Of a stretch of DNA of 27,723 nucleotides, positions 15,029 through 21,543 are shown piece by piece. This DNA is from a virus. The stretch covers positions 1-27,723 of IMG/VR virus record IMGVR_UViG_3300025300_000077; one strand, written 5' to 3'. The notes below the pieces were generated by a model, which did no database searches, was not told the origin of the DNA, and was given only the letters and a program-made list of their open reading frames with translations. A program made the translations under genes and the position numbers. The stretch's first letter is position 1. Every line of letters starts with the position of its first letter.

Positions 15029-16646
15029 ATTGTTGACCCATTTCCGCTATCTGGGCGACTTTCAGACCGGCATCGGCCAGTTGCGGTGCAGAGTTCATAG
15101 CCGTCTGGGCCATTTCCGCTTGCTGGCGCTGGCCGCGCATTTCGGCAACTTCTTCTTCATCGCGGAGAATACGTTGCGGCGCCCCGTTAATCTCAGCCAG
15201 AGAGCGCGTGATCTCATCAGTGTTAAAGTTGTCCATGACCGATGGGTCAACGGCGGCGATGGCCTGGACACTCTCAAGAGTACGCAAGATGCCGATACCC
15301 TCTGGTGCCCGCATGGCTTGTGTTAATGGCGAAACATACTCAACCTCGTATTCGCCCGCCGCTTCCTCAAGAATAGGTGGCGGTGGAGGAATAACGCCCT
15401 GTTCGGCAAGAACGGCAAATTCACGCTCAATCAATGGCCCCAACGCTTCCGACTGCTGTCGGCCCACCGTAGGCGCTAACAGGGCGCCTTTTTCCTGGGC
15501 ACGTTGCAAAACTTCCGTTGCCGTCATTTGTGGGCTTTCTACAAGGATTTGAAATAAAGTTACAAGAAAGCTGTCGTTAATCATCTTTCGGCGTTGTTCC
15601 ATCATTTCAAAACCGATGTCTACACGGGCGCCGGTATAAAGAGGTTGAATAGGCGGTTGGGACCGCCCATCCATCCTTGCAAACGTCGCCGCTCCAGGCT
15701 TGGCGTTCACAGGGAGAATGACGCCGTCGTCTGCAATAATGAGAGGGGGATCGACGGCCTTCTGCCCAGCGCGGATAACCGTCTTTGACATTTCGTTAAT
15801 CATCTTAATGTCCGGCAAGATCGTCATGGCAGGAGATCGTCCGTAGACCTCACGCGGGCCGGTTACATAGCGGCTGACAATATAGGGCATATCGTCAAAG
15901 CCGCCTTCCTCTATAAGCTGCTGTTCCTTGACTTCATAGTATCCCGAAAACCACGGGCGGTTACGCCGGTCCCGTGCAGACATGTCGCGGTCAGTGCGCG
16001 GGCAAACAAGATGCATCAATTCAATTTTGTCATCAGGTTTGTCTTCTGCCATTTTGCGAAGATTGTCGGACAAGTCACCGTCTTCAAACATTCTAAGGGC
16101 TTGCCGTGCCGTTACCTGAAACTTGCGGAACACCGTATCAACGCGGCCCATTTCGTTTTCGGCAATATACAGATCGGACAAATGGACTTGCCGGTACATC
16201 AGGCCACCATCGGGATGCTCATCAACAAAGAGAGCGCCCGTTCCAAAAGCACCAAGGGCCATGTAGCCCTCATGCATTTCCTTGGAAAAACTGGCTTTTG
16301 GAGAATAGCGGTAGCCAAACATGATGCTTGTGACCTGGTCAAACCAAAGCCGGACATCATGGTCACGATTAAGAGAAGGATCAGTAGACCGCAACTGGTG
16401 CCAGCGGGAACCGCGAGGGGTCAACAAACTTTCAATGGCAGAGGCAAAACGCTCACAGGCGAGTGCAGCCGTGGCGTCATATAATTTTGATGTGCGTTTA
16501 TCGCCCGCTGTCAACTCACCCGTGAATATGCGCGAACGCGGCAGAACACGTTCGGCTATCTCTTCCCAATGCCCTTCCCATACGGATCGGTCATTCTTGA
16601 GGCGGGCATAGCGGGTAAAAACTTCTTTTGTATCAGGAGCAGCCAT
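15027..16646 (-). CDS. Head-tail connector / portal protein (539 aa)
   Basis: Dodecameric portal through which DNA is packaged and ejected. Family signatures of the podophage head-tail connector are present: YARLKNDRSVWEGHWEEIAE and LPR near the N-terminus, SAIESLLTPRGSRWHQL, GYMALGAFGTGALFVDE, SRYVTGPREVYGRSPAMTIL, and the C-terminal ATEVLQRAQEKGALLAPTVG. A proline run (GVIPPPPPILEE) precedes the C-terminal crown region, which ends in a Gln/Ala-rich helix. Length is within the usual 500-560. Start ATG 16646 overlaps the TGA of the preceding gene (TGATG) with GGAGG 5-6 nt upstream. Confidence 0.92.
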   Translation of the reverse strand: MAAPDTKEVFTRYARLKNDRSVWEGHWEEIAERVLPRSRIFTGELTAGDKRTSKLYDATAALACERFASAIESLLTPRGSRWHQLRSTDPSLNRDHDVRLWFDQVTSIMFGYRYSPKASFSKEMHEGYMALGAFGTGALFVDEHPDGGLMYRQVHLSDLYIAENEMGRVDTVFRKFQVTARQALRMFEDGDLSDNLRKMAEDKPDDKIELMHLVCPRTDRDMSARDRRNRPWFSGYYEVKEQQLIEEGGFDDMPYIVSRYVTGPREVYGRSPAMTILPDIKMINEMSKTVIRAGQKAVDPPLIIADDGVILPVNAKPGAATFARMDGRSQPPIQPLYTGARVDIGFEMMEQRRKMINDSFLVTLFQILVESPQMTATEVLQRAQEKGALLAPTVGRQQSEALGPLIEREFAVLAEQGVIPPPPPILEEAAGEYEVEYVSPLTQAMRAPEGIGILRTLESVQAIAAVDPSVMDNFNTDEITRSLAEINGAPQRILRDEEEVAEMRGQRQQAEMAQTAMNSAPQLADAGLKVAQIAEMGQQ

Positions 16647-16855
16647 CAGACCTCCAAAAGCGTATTCTTGCGGATTGCCGCCACATCAGTGTTGCGCGGC
16701 GCTCCCATTAATGTTGTCTGCACACCGTTACGCGGAGCGGACCCGCCGCCGTATGCTGCCGACGCATTGCGTTGTGCCGTATCTAAGCGGGCGCCCATCG
16801 ATGTTGGCGGTAGCTTTTTACCCGCCGATTGACGCTGCATGGTCGGCACACACAC
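16646..16855 (-). CDS. Small hypothetical protein upstream of portal (69 aa)
   Basis: I do not recognise a domain. The chosen start is GTG at 16855, because AAAGG lies 8 nt upstream; an ATG at 16840 would give 64 residues but lacks a ribosome-binding site. The sequence is polar and Ala/Gly/Arg-rich (ARLDTAQRNASAAYGGGS) with no membrane segment or cysteine pair. Its TGA overlaps the portal ATG, and its start follows the stop of the 25-aa gene by one base, so it sits in a fully packed set of small genes between terminase and portal that is conserved in layout in related podophages. Confidence 0.65.
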   Translation of the reverse strand: MCVPTMQRQSAGKKLPPTSMGARLDTAQRNASAAYGGGSAPRNGVQTTLMGAPRNTDVAAIRKNTLLEV

Positions 16856-16856
16856 G

Positions 16857-16934
16857 TTACTTGCCTTTAGGTTTCATTGGCTTCTTCGGTGGTCTTCCGC
16901 GTTTAGACCCATACGTTCCTTTACCTTTAGGCAT
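16857..16934 (-). CDS. 25-aa basic peptide with AT-hook-like motif
   Basis: Encodes MPKGKGTYGSKRGRPPKKPM followed by KPKGK, too short for ordinary gene finders. It has a strong ribosome-binding site (TAGGAG, 6-7 nt before the ATG) and sits exactly between two other small genes with no spare bases. The core KRGRPPKK resembles an AT-hook (Arg-Gly-Arg-Pro flanked by basic residues), which binds the minor groove of AT-rich DNA. I recall very similar peptides beside portal genes in other podophages, which supports it being real. A DNA-packaging or DNA-condensing role is conjecture. Confidence 0.7.
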   Translation of the reverse strand: MPKGKGTYGSKRGRPPKKPMKPKGK

Positions 16935-16943
16935 AGCGCACTC

Positions 16944-17090
16944 CTATTTCTTTTTTGCTTTAGATTTGGGAAAGCCAGCTTTCATGTTGCTGTAGGCTTT
17001 TGATGAAATTGTCGATTTGCTTTTGGGCCGTGAAGTTCCCGCCGCACGGCGCTTGTTAATATTGGCATACAAGCCAGGTTTCTTGGCCAT
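16944..17090 (-). CDS. 48-aa conserved basic phage protein
   Basis: Begins MAKKPGLYANINKRRAAGTS, a highly recurrent N-terminus of small proteins encoded next to portal genes in many podophages and siphophages. Thirteen Lys and several Arg make it strongly basic, and it ends in KAKKK. AGGGGG precedes the ATG at 17090. It has no cysteine or membrane segment. The function of the family is unknown; strong positive charge and position suggest nucleic-acid contact in the virion or during packaging. The stop TAG lies within the ribosome-binding site of the 25-aa gene, implying coupling. Confidence 0.78.
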   Translation of the reverse strand: MAKKPGLYANINKRRAAGTSRPKSKSTISSKAYSNMKAGFPKSKAKKK

Positions 17091-17091
17091 A

Positions 17092-17400
17092 TCAGCCCCC
17101 TAATAAACTTTTGCCGCTGCCGGACCCCAGCAAGCCGCCATGTGAACGCAATCCAAGAGTACGAAGGCCGCCAAGGATTAACCCTCCTGGTGCGGCAAGT
17201 TGGACTGCCGCCAACCCTTTTTCTTGCGGCGAAGCCATTTTGGATGCGGGATTTAAAGCGATGTCCGCTGCTTCCAATGTTGATAATCCGCTGTGACCAA
17301 GGTCACTGACAGAGCCGACATTGCGCGTATTGGAAAACGTATCGACTTCTGTTTGACGCTCAACAGTATTGCTGTCGTTGCTATTTGATCCAGCGCACAT
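17092..17400 (-). CDS. Hypothetical protein, MCAG-type N-terminus (102 aa)
   Basis: No known domain recognised. The ATG at 17400 has AGGAAG 5-6 nt upstream, and the stop at 17092 touches the start of the 48-aa gene, so translation is well supported. The N-terminal half is polar (Ser/Asn/Thr/Glu), while residues about 55-102 are Gly/Leu/Ala-rich with a hydrophobic patch (AAVQLAAPGGLILGGLRTLG) that could be membrane-interacting. Short Cys-starting proteins (MCxG) occur repeatedly here (see also 17402-17620), but their roles are unknown. Confidence 0.65.
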   Translation of the reverse strand: MCAGSNSNDSNTVERQTEVDTFSNTRNVGSVSDLGHSGLSTLEAADIALNPASKMASPQEKGLAAVQLAAPGGLILGGLRTLGLRSHGGLLGSGSGKSLLGG

Positions 17401-17401
17401 A

Positions 17402-17620
17402 TCAGCTTCCTAACAATGTCTTTTTGCCAATATTGGCTTCAGTTGTATCGCCCATTGATCCCGTTAGGATCGTGGATTTCCGGCCTTTCATAGCCAGCCG
17501 ACGACGCCGTAATGCAGACGCTTCCTCGTTGACACGGGGATCATCCCGCGTAGGCGGGGCTATCGGCGTCGGCGGGGGTGGCGGCGCGGGCATTCTGGGC
17601 ACCGATGGTCCAATGCACAT
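17402..17620 (-). CDS. Hypothetical Pro-rich N-terminus protein (72 aa)
   Basis: Begins MCIGPSVPRMPAPPPPPTPI, continues into a basic middle (RVNEEASALRRRRLAMKGRK) and ends KKTLLGS. Proteins with this plan (MC-x-G, proline run, basic patch, short hydrophobic end) occur near the portal in other podophages. ATG 17620 was chosen over the ATG one codon upstream, because GGAG then lies 7 nt away. The first 80 bases overlap the end of the GNAT-like gene in another frame. Function unknown. Confidence 0.65.
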   Translation of the reverse strand: MCIGPSVPRMPAPPPPPTPIAPPTRDDPRVNEEASALRRRRLAMKGRKSTILTGSMGDTTEANIGKKTLLGS

Positions 17621-18104
17621 CATCACTCTCCAATCTTGTTCGAGTCCAGCTATAACAGTGATAGGGCACTCTGTTCTGCCCGTAATCCTCAACGGTGGCT
17701 TCGCGGACGGCGCCTAGCAGTTCCAGCCAACGATGGGCCACATGATGGTTGTCATGGCTCCAGCATTCCGCTCTCACGCATCCCGCGCTCATCAGGATTG
17801 GCATTACCGTCCTGTTGATGTGGCGGGTTACGCTGAGTGCCACTTTCGGCCACCTGTCCGTTGCGAACATCCAGACGCTGGCCACCCGTGGCCTGACTTC
17901 CGATGCTCCCCAGGTAGCGACAGGGACCGCCCCACAACGCGCAACAAACTTCAAGCCGTTTCCAGCTACAGTTGCCACTGCCAGCGTTTCCGGCGTCCTT
18001 GCATTCGTCACGGGCCATATTTCTTCCGCATCCAGTTCACGCATATTCCGCGCAATCTCAACAACATCAGGATAGCGGGCATCGATAATATTAACCGAAC
18101 TCAT
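17541..18104 (-). CDS. T7 gp13-like GNAT-fold protein (187 aa)
   Basis: In T7 gene 13 encodes an N-acetyltransferase-like protein needed for correct virion maturation. Here the same order of elements is visible: an N-terminal helix (YPDVVEIARNMRELDAEEIW), strands with GNGLKFVARCGAVPVATWG, a VWMFATDRWPKVALSVTRHI segment and the distal AECWSHDNHHVAHRWLELLG, typical of GNAT motif B/C regions in this phage family. ATG 18104 lies inside the end of the terminase gene (14-base overlap) without a clear ribosome-binding site, so coupling is likely; an upstream GTG at 18113 is the alternative. The C-terminal 26 residues overlap the next gene. Whether acetyl-CoA is bound is not shown. Confidence 0.75.
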   Translation of the reverse strand: MSSVNIIDARYPDVVEIARNMRELDAEEIWPVTNARTPETLAVATVAGNGLKFVARCGAVPVATWGASEVRPRVASVWMFATDRWPKVALSVTRHINRTVMPILMSAGCVRAECWSHDNHHVAHRWLELLGAVREATVEDYGQNRVPYHCYSWTRTRLESDDVHWTIGAQNARAATPADADSPAYAG

Positions 18105-19434
18105 TATAATCACTGATTATAACGGGCTGGCCCCCAGGCTGGCGCCCTGTTTGTGCCATCATGGCGTAATCACTTGCATCGCCGTCGCGTAATCCTATAG
18201 CCGCATAGCGCATGGCGTCGGCAGAATGGGAACTCGAATCGTGGTTGGGTTTTTCCCGCCACGTCTGGTTTTTATCATTCCACTGCCTGTGGTAATGCCG
18301 CAAATACTTCAGCCCCAACGCGCAGTTTTGGCGGTCAAAATGAAGGGTAGGGAGCAAGGCCCTTACCGCTTCGATCCCGTCTTGAAGAGATAACTTGGCG
18401 ACAATGGTCGGGCGTACCCCAAGGCCCTGGAGCATTTCGTAACGACTGCTGCCACTGCCCAACTCACGCACAAGCACATCATGAGGAAAATAATGATCAC
18501 CATAGACATAAGGTTGAGCGCGAAGGTGGCCAATGTAGTGATGCAATCCTTCGCCGCTGCTTTCATAATAATCAATAATCCTGTGTCCAACTTCCCCGCG
18601 TATGGACTGCCCGAACCATATGGCCGTACTGTCCCGCATTCCCAGATCAAAAGCGGTCCAGACGGGCGCGTTCGGCTCCCAGGGAACCGATCCGATCTGG
18701 CTCTGCAATTCCATTCTGTCCAGTGTCTTGGCGTAGTAGGCGCCCACAAGGGCTGCTGACCAGGAACATTCAAATTCCTGTTCAAACTGGCTCTCATCCA
18801 TCGTATCCCGTGCGGCCTTCAATTCTTTCTCAGGAATAATCTCTGTCTGGCTGGCAGGGAAGCGCATGGCAAACCACTCGTTATCGCCGTCTTCCATATT
18901 GCGAATGGCCGTATCGTAGATCGTTCTAAATTGGTTGTCGCCTCTGGGTGTCCCGATCCACAAACATTTGCCGGTGCCAAAATCAGAAAGCGCGGGTCTT
19001 ACAATCTCAGGAAACAGCCGCGCATTCATGTCCGCATATTCATCCAATACGGCAGCATCAAGGCGTAACCCCCTAAGAGCATCGGGATTTTCCGATCCCA
19101 GCAGCCATATCCGCTTGCCGTCAGGCAGATCGCATCTTAGTTCGGCCTCGTTAAACTTAACCCCTGGTATAACCCCCGCATATTCCCGCAACATAATCCA
19201 GGCTATCCGCTTTGCCGCCGAATATGTGGGCGCCACATAAGCCCCCTGGGCGTTCTTGCGGTCACAGGTAAGGATTTCACGCAATAACCAGTTGATGGCC
19301 ATCACCGTCTTGCCAAAACGCCTGTGACACACCGCCACGTTGAACCGTCGGCATTGTTCATGAAACGTCTGCTGCAACGGCCTGGGCGTATAGGGGATGA
19401 TTACTCTATTCGGCTGCGCCACTTGACCCACCAT
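18091..19434 (-). CDS. terL: Terminase large subunit (447 aa)
   Basis: ATP-driven DNA packaging motor and headful or site-specific nuclease. ATPase motifs are Walker A CHRRFGKT (residues 36-43), Walker B AAVLDEYAD (127-135, with Asp131 and Glu132) and coupling motif WIGTPRG (159-165). The nuclease half shows AFDLG (Asp263), YFPHDV (Asp319) and HSADAMRY (Asp406), the expected three acidic positions of the RNase H-like fold. All key residues are present. The start at ATG 19434 overlaps the upstream zinc-ribbon gene by 29 bases and has a weak ribosome-binding site. The probable small subunit is 3.7 kb away, beyond the plus-strand island. Confidence 0.95.
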   Translation of the reverse strand: MVGQVAQPNRVIIPYTPRPLQQTFHEQCRRFNVAVCHRRFGKTVMAINWLLREILTCDRKNAQGAYVAPTYSAAKRIAWIMLREYAGVIPGVKFNEAELRCDLPDGKRIWLLGSENPDALRGLRLDAAVLDEYADMNARLFPEIVRPALSDFGTGKCLWIGTPRGDNQFRTIYDTAIRNMEDGDNEWFAMRFPASQTEIIPEKELKAARDTMDESQFEQEFECSWSAALVGAYYAKTLDRMELQSQIGSVPWEPNAPVWTAFDLGMRDSTAIWFGQSIRGEVGHRIIDYYESSGEGLHHYIGHLRAQPYVYGDHYFPHDVLVRELGSGSSRYEMLQGLGVRPTIVAKLSLQDGIEAVRALLPTLHFDRQNCALGLKYLRHYHRQWNDKNQTWREKPNHDSSSHSADAMRYAAIGLRDGDASDYAMMAQTGRQPGGQPVIISDYNEFG

Positions 19435-19567
19435 TAGGCAAGTAAACCTCTACATAACTTTTACATTCGGGGCATGACAGATTAGTGACTATCATAAAAT
19501 CTTCGTTGTCCTCATCATCGTGATCCCCTCCCCAAATCAATGGGGTTTGGCAATGCCAGCAATTCAT
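19406..19567 (-). CDS. Small zinc-ribbon protein upstream of terminase (53 aa)
   Basis: Four cysteines in two knuckles, Cys3-Cys6 (CWHC) and Cys32-Cys35 (CPEC), fit a single structural zinc site. Between them is an acidic stretch (GGDHDDEDNEDF), then IVTNLSCPECKSYVEVYLP, a pattern I recall from small proteins next to terminases in aquatic phages. AAGGTG lies 5 nt before the ATG, which overlaps the TGA of the oxygenase gene (ATGA). Its end overlaps the terminase start. It may help packaging or transcription, but position is the only guide. It is easily missed in annotation because of its size. Confidence 0.78.
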   Translation of the reverse strand: MNCWHCQTPLIWGGDHDDEDNEDFMIVTNLSCPECKSYVEVYLPNGGSSGAAE

Positions 19568-19986
19568 GCGTCACCTTGCAAAAACATCAGTAAGCACACT
19601 CTCCAGCCATCATGACTGGAAACCCTGTGCCGGTTCTCTGCCTGTGTATCCCACATCCATAACTCCCCAGGCTTCTGGTCCGGCACAAAATCATGAAACT
19701 GTAAAATCCCCCCCACCGCATCGGCAGGGCGCTCTGTCAGCAAAACGGATACCGACACCGCGCACCACGGCATATGCGGCCCGTTATCCAAATGCCAGTC
19801 ATGGCCTTCCTTGCGGCACTCCACCCTGACATACGAAGGCTCCCGATGCGTGATATCAAACCTCGCAAGCACGGCATCAATAACCGGCTCCACAAGCGGG
19901 TCATCAAACCCCCTATACCCAACCTCTTTCGCCAGCAAAGCGCACTGTGTGGCGTCCAGAACGTCAGGGACAACAACTCTAGCCAA
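19564..19986 (-). CDS. 2-oxoglutarate/Fe(II)-dependent oxygenase (140 aa)
   Basis: The double-stranded beta-helix signature is visible: iron ligands His65-x-Asp67 (WHLDNG) and distal His120 (NRHRV), with Arg129 (GWRVCLLMFL) positioned to hold 2-oxoglutarate. It is a minimal prolyl-hydroxylase-like form, shorter than the usual 180-200 residues. The N-terminus starts at a TTG (19986), because no ATG or GTG occurs before the catalytic core; the TTG lies inside the end of the preceding gene, so translation is probably coupled. Such phage enzymes are common, but substrates are mostly unknown. Neighbouring methyltransferase and packaging genes allow a nucleic-acid or virion-protein substrate. Confidence 0.82.
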   Translation of the reverse strand: MARVVVPDVLDATQCALLAKEVGYRGFDDPLVEPVIDAVLARFDITHREPSYVRVECRKEGHDWHLDNGPHMPWCAVSVSVLLTERPADAVGGILQFHDFVPDQKPGELWMWDTQAENRHRVSSHDGWRVCLLMFLQGDA

Positions 19987-20191
19987 TCAGCTTGCCATTA
20001 AGATACCGCCCACCAACGGACCTCTGAGCCTCTCTCTGAACCTCTGGGGCCGGTTCCTGAACAAAAGCCTCATTAACATCAGGCGTTTTAGGATCATCAG
20101 CCATAAACGTCCCGTCATCCTTCTTGGCCCTGGCCCTACGCCTTGCCGGTTCCTTCTTGGTCGATACCTTCTTCGCTGGTGCTTTAGCCAT
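19979..20191 (-). CDS. Basic Lys/Arg-rich protein (70 aa)
   Basis: The first 25 residues are dominated by Lys, Arg, Ala and Pro (MAKAPAKKVSTKKEPARRRA), followed by KKDDGTFMADDPKTPDVNEA, a combination found in small proteins of many tailed phages. No fold is recognised; the N-terminal tail resembles histone H1-like DNA-binding tails. ATG 20191 is supported by GGGAG about 9 nt upstream, and longer in-frame starts lack one. It sits between the methyltransferase and oxygenase genes with direct abutment on both sides. Function unknown. Confidence 0.7.
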   Translation of the reverse strand: MAKAPAKKVSTKKEPARRRARAKKDDGTFMADDPKTPDVNEAFVQEPAPEVQREAQRSVGGRYLNGKLIG

Positions 20192-20192
20192 A

Positions 20193-20723
20193 TCAAACTC
20201 TCCCGTAAAATTGCGATGGCCCCTCATGCCAGGGACAAAACAGATACCAGCAACAATTATCCTTGCCAGTATGCGGACTGTCTGCAATCCACCTCAGACG
20301 CCCTATAGACACCACAGACGCACACAACCGCATATACCCAGCCGATTGCCTGGTATGTGCCCAATCCGCGTCTATGAGCAACCACGCCTGTCGCTGCAAA
20401 TACATCAAATGGTCAATAATGCTGTGTAAATCCGGCCTGTTCCAAGGCGGGTTGGTAATAAATATATCCGCATCCACATCAAGCAAACGTCGGCAGTCAA
20501 CCCCCGCCCTTACCTTCGGATGATACCCGTGATCCTCAATATCACTGGCACCCGCACAAACATGGCCAAACCTCTCCAAATGATCGATTAACTGGCCATC
20601 GCCAGCGCAAGGCTCATAAAACCTTGTGCCAATCATCAAATGATCAAGAAGCGGTAAAACCCCCGCTTCCGGCGTAGGATAAAAGTCCTTAACCCGCCGA
20701 TCAAAAACACTGCGTTTTCCCAC
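20193..20723 (-). CDS. SAM-dependent DNA methyltransferase-like protein (176 aa)
   Basis: Start is GTG at 20723, giving MGKRSVFDRRVKDFYPTP, with GGAG 7 nt upstream; a longer frame from 20765 lacks a ribosome-binding site. Motif I EPCAGDG (residues 37-43) would bind S-adenosylmethionine, and NPPW (91-94) is the catalytic motif IV of N6-adenine or N4-cytosine methylases. The YPTP segment is typical of phage members of this group. It is much shorter than a full restriction-type methylase and lacks an evident target recognition domain. It is the first gene of the leftward packaging operon, and its product may modify phage DNA against host restriction. Confidence 0.82.
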   Translation of the reverse strand: MGKRSVFDRRVKDFYPTPEAGVLPLLDHLMIGTRFYEPCAGDGQLIDHLERFGHVCAGASDIEDHGYHPKVRAGVDCRRLLDVDADIFITNPPWNRPDLHSIIDHLMYLQRQAWLLIDADWAHTRQSAGYMRLCASVVSIGRLRWIADSPHTGKDNCCWYLFCPWHEGPSQFYGRV

Positions 20724-20826
20724 AATGTTTCTCCAACTGTAGTGAGATACGGGTTGTGGTCCCATCCAACTGTCTGCGCGTCGGTGCCAGCGGGGGTACC
20801 CCTGGTCAACGACCCCCTGCCGTCAA

Positions 20827-20857
20827 AATATAAGAGTAACCCAATAATTTATGACAA
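20827..20857 (-). promoter_or_regulatory. Possible promoter of the packaging operon
   Basis: Read leftwards: TTGTCA (complement of 20852-20857), a 19-base spacer and TATATT (complement of 20827-20832). Each hexamer matches consensus at five of six positions, but the spacer is 2 bases longer than ideal. It would start RNA near 20820, about 100 bases before the methyltransferase gene. Confidence 0.35.
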
Positions 20858-20967
20858 CGGCGACGACAACCTAGGATTGCCGCGCCTTTTGACTTTTATA
20901 GATTGAATGATTGCGATCGATCGATGCTATTGATTGTGATTAACCAGGGCATTTAAACAGGGCGACG

Positions 20968-20981
20968 TTCGCGGCCGCGAA
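20968..20981. repeat. 14-bp perfect palindrome TTCGCGGCCGCGAA
   Basis: Perfect twofold symmetry centred at 20974/20975, in the gap between divergent operons and near the terminase genes. It could be a protein-binding operator or part of a packaging recognition site. No second copy was noticed in the window. Confidence 0.6.
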
Positions 20982-21054
20982 AAGAGTGATACATGGTGGC
21001 GAACTATCCATTCCCAACATCCCAAAATAATTTATCTTTTTTCGCTCTTAATGT

Positions 21055-21083
21055 TTGACACCATTTATATATGTATATACAAC
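21055..21083 (+). promoter_or_regulatory. Promoter of the plus-strand island
   Basis: Perfect -35 TTGACA (21055-21060). The -10 is either TATACA (21076-21081, 15-base spacer) or TACAAC (21078-21083, 17-base spacer). The palindrome GTATATAC (21073-21080) overlaps the -10; the same 8 bases overlap the -10 of the rightward promoter at 27213, suggesting a shared operator. Confidence 0.65.
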
Positions 21084-21093
21084 AGTATTCATA

Positions 21094-21107
21094 GGGCGAT
21101 TGTGCCC
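21094..21107 (+). repeat. Leader hairpin GGGC-N6-GCCC, copy 1
   Basis: GGGC-GATTGT-GCCC, ending 23 nt before the ATG at 21131 and followed by an A-rich stretch and AAGGA. First of three near-identical leader elements in the island (others at 21819 and 22657). Confidence 0.75.
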
Positions 21108-21130
21108 ACTAGAAATAAGGAAACAAAACA

Positions 21131-21232
21131 ATGTTAGATTTAATAATCGGAATTTCCCTTGTTGTTGGTCCCGTCTTATTTCCCTGGCTATTAATCAAGG
21201 CCTTGGAAATTGTTACCGATGCGACGGTGTAA
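21131..21232 (+). CDS. 33-aa single-span membrane peptide
   Basis: MLDLIIGISLVVGPVLFPWL followed by a short polar tail (ALEIVTDATV after LIK). About 20 consecutive hydrophobic residues make one transmembrane helix with a very short N-terminal side. AAGGAAA lies about 9 nt before the ATG, and the leader hairpin and promoter are directly upstream, so it is the first gene of the island transcript. The next gene starts 2 nt after its stop. No family is recognised. Small phage membrane peptides can be holin-like, superinfection-exclusion or anti-host factors; none is demonstrated here. Confidence 0.6.
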   Translation: MLDLIIGISLVVGPVLFPWLLIKALEIVTDATV

Positions 21233-21234
21233 CA

Positions 21235-21426
21235 ATGGAAAACAGAATAAACACAGCAAGCGACATTCTCTATCGTTGGGCTTGCGATCTTATCCCAACC
21301 AATGACGCCAAGGAACAATGTAAGCGCCTTGCAGGTTTCGACGTTGATTTTCGTCAACCTGATATTGGCGCTTATGTTCATGCTTTTGATATTGCTTCCG
21401 GCAATTTCGTCGAAATTCACTTTTAA
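21235..21426 (+). CDS. Hypothetical protein (63 aa)
   Basis: Not recognised. Starts at ATG 21235, two bases after the stop of the 33-aa peptide, probably coupled; longer in-frame starts would lie upstream of or inside the promoter and leader. It is soluble and slightly acidic, with two cysteines (WACDLI, EQCKRL) and a C-terminal half alternating hydrophobic residues (AYVHAFDIASGNFVEIHF), suggesting beta strands. There is no enzyme or DNA-binding motif. Followed after 15 nt by the second small membrane peptide. Confidence 0.55.
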   Translation: MENRINTASDILYRWACDLIPTNDAKEQCKRLAGFDVDFRQPDIGAYVHAFDIASGNFVEIHF

Positions 21427-21441
21427 GAGGGAAACCGAACA

Positions 21442-21543
21442 ATGGATATTTTTATCACAATTTACCTAGTCTTTTTATTCCTGGCCATTTGGGGCGCTTT
21501 CGGCGCTGTCATTTACTTTGGAATAAAGGCGTCGCTGTCATGA
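21442..21543 (+). CDS. Second 33-aa single-span membrane peptide
   Basis: MDIFITIYLVFLFLAIWGAF followed by GAVIYFGIKASLS: nearly the whole chain is hydrophobic, ending with a single Lys and Ser residues. AGAGGGAAACC precedes the ATG, and the TGA overlaps the next ATG (ATGA), so it is probably translated. It has the same length as the peptide at 21131 but different sequence; the pair flanks the 63-aa protein. No family recognised. Confidence 0.58.
   Translation: MDIFITIYLVFLFLAIWGAFGAVIYFGIKASLS

Larger units (their letters stand above)
20724..21054. other. Gene-free switch region between leftward and rightward operons
   Basis: No gene fits here. It contains a GC hairpin (GGGGGT 20792-20797 with ACCCCC 20812-20817, overlapping the palindrome GGGGTACCCC 20793-20802), a GATC-rich run (CGATCGATCGATGC near 20916), several ATTG repeats (20901-20940), a 14-bp palindrome (20968-20981) and an AT-rich tail (21020-21054). 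These are the ingredients of an origin, packaging site or operator region, but no standard origin motif such as a DnaA box was found. Confidence 0.5.
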
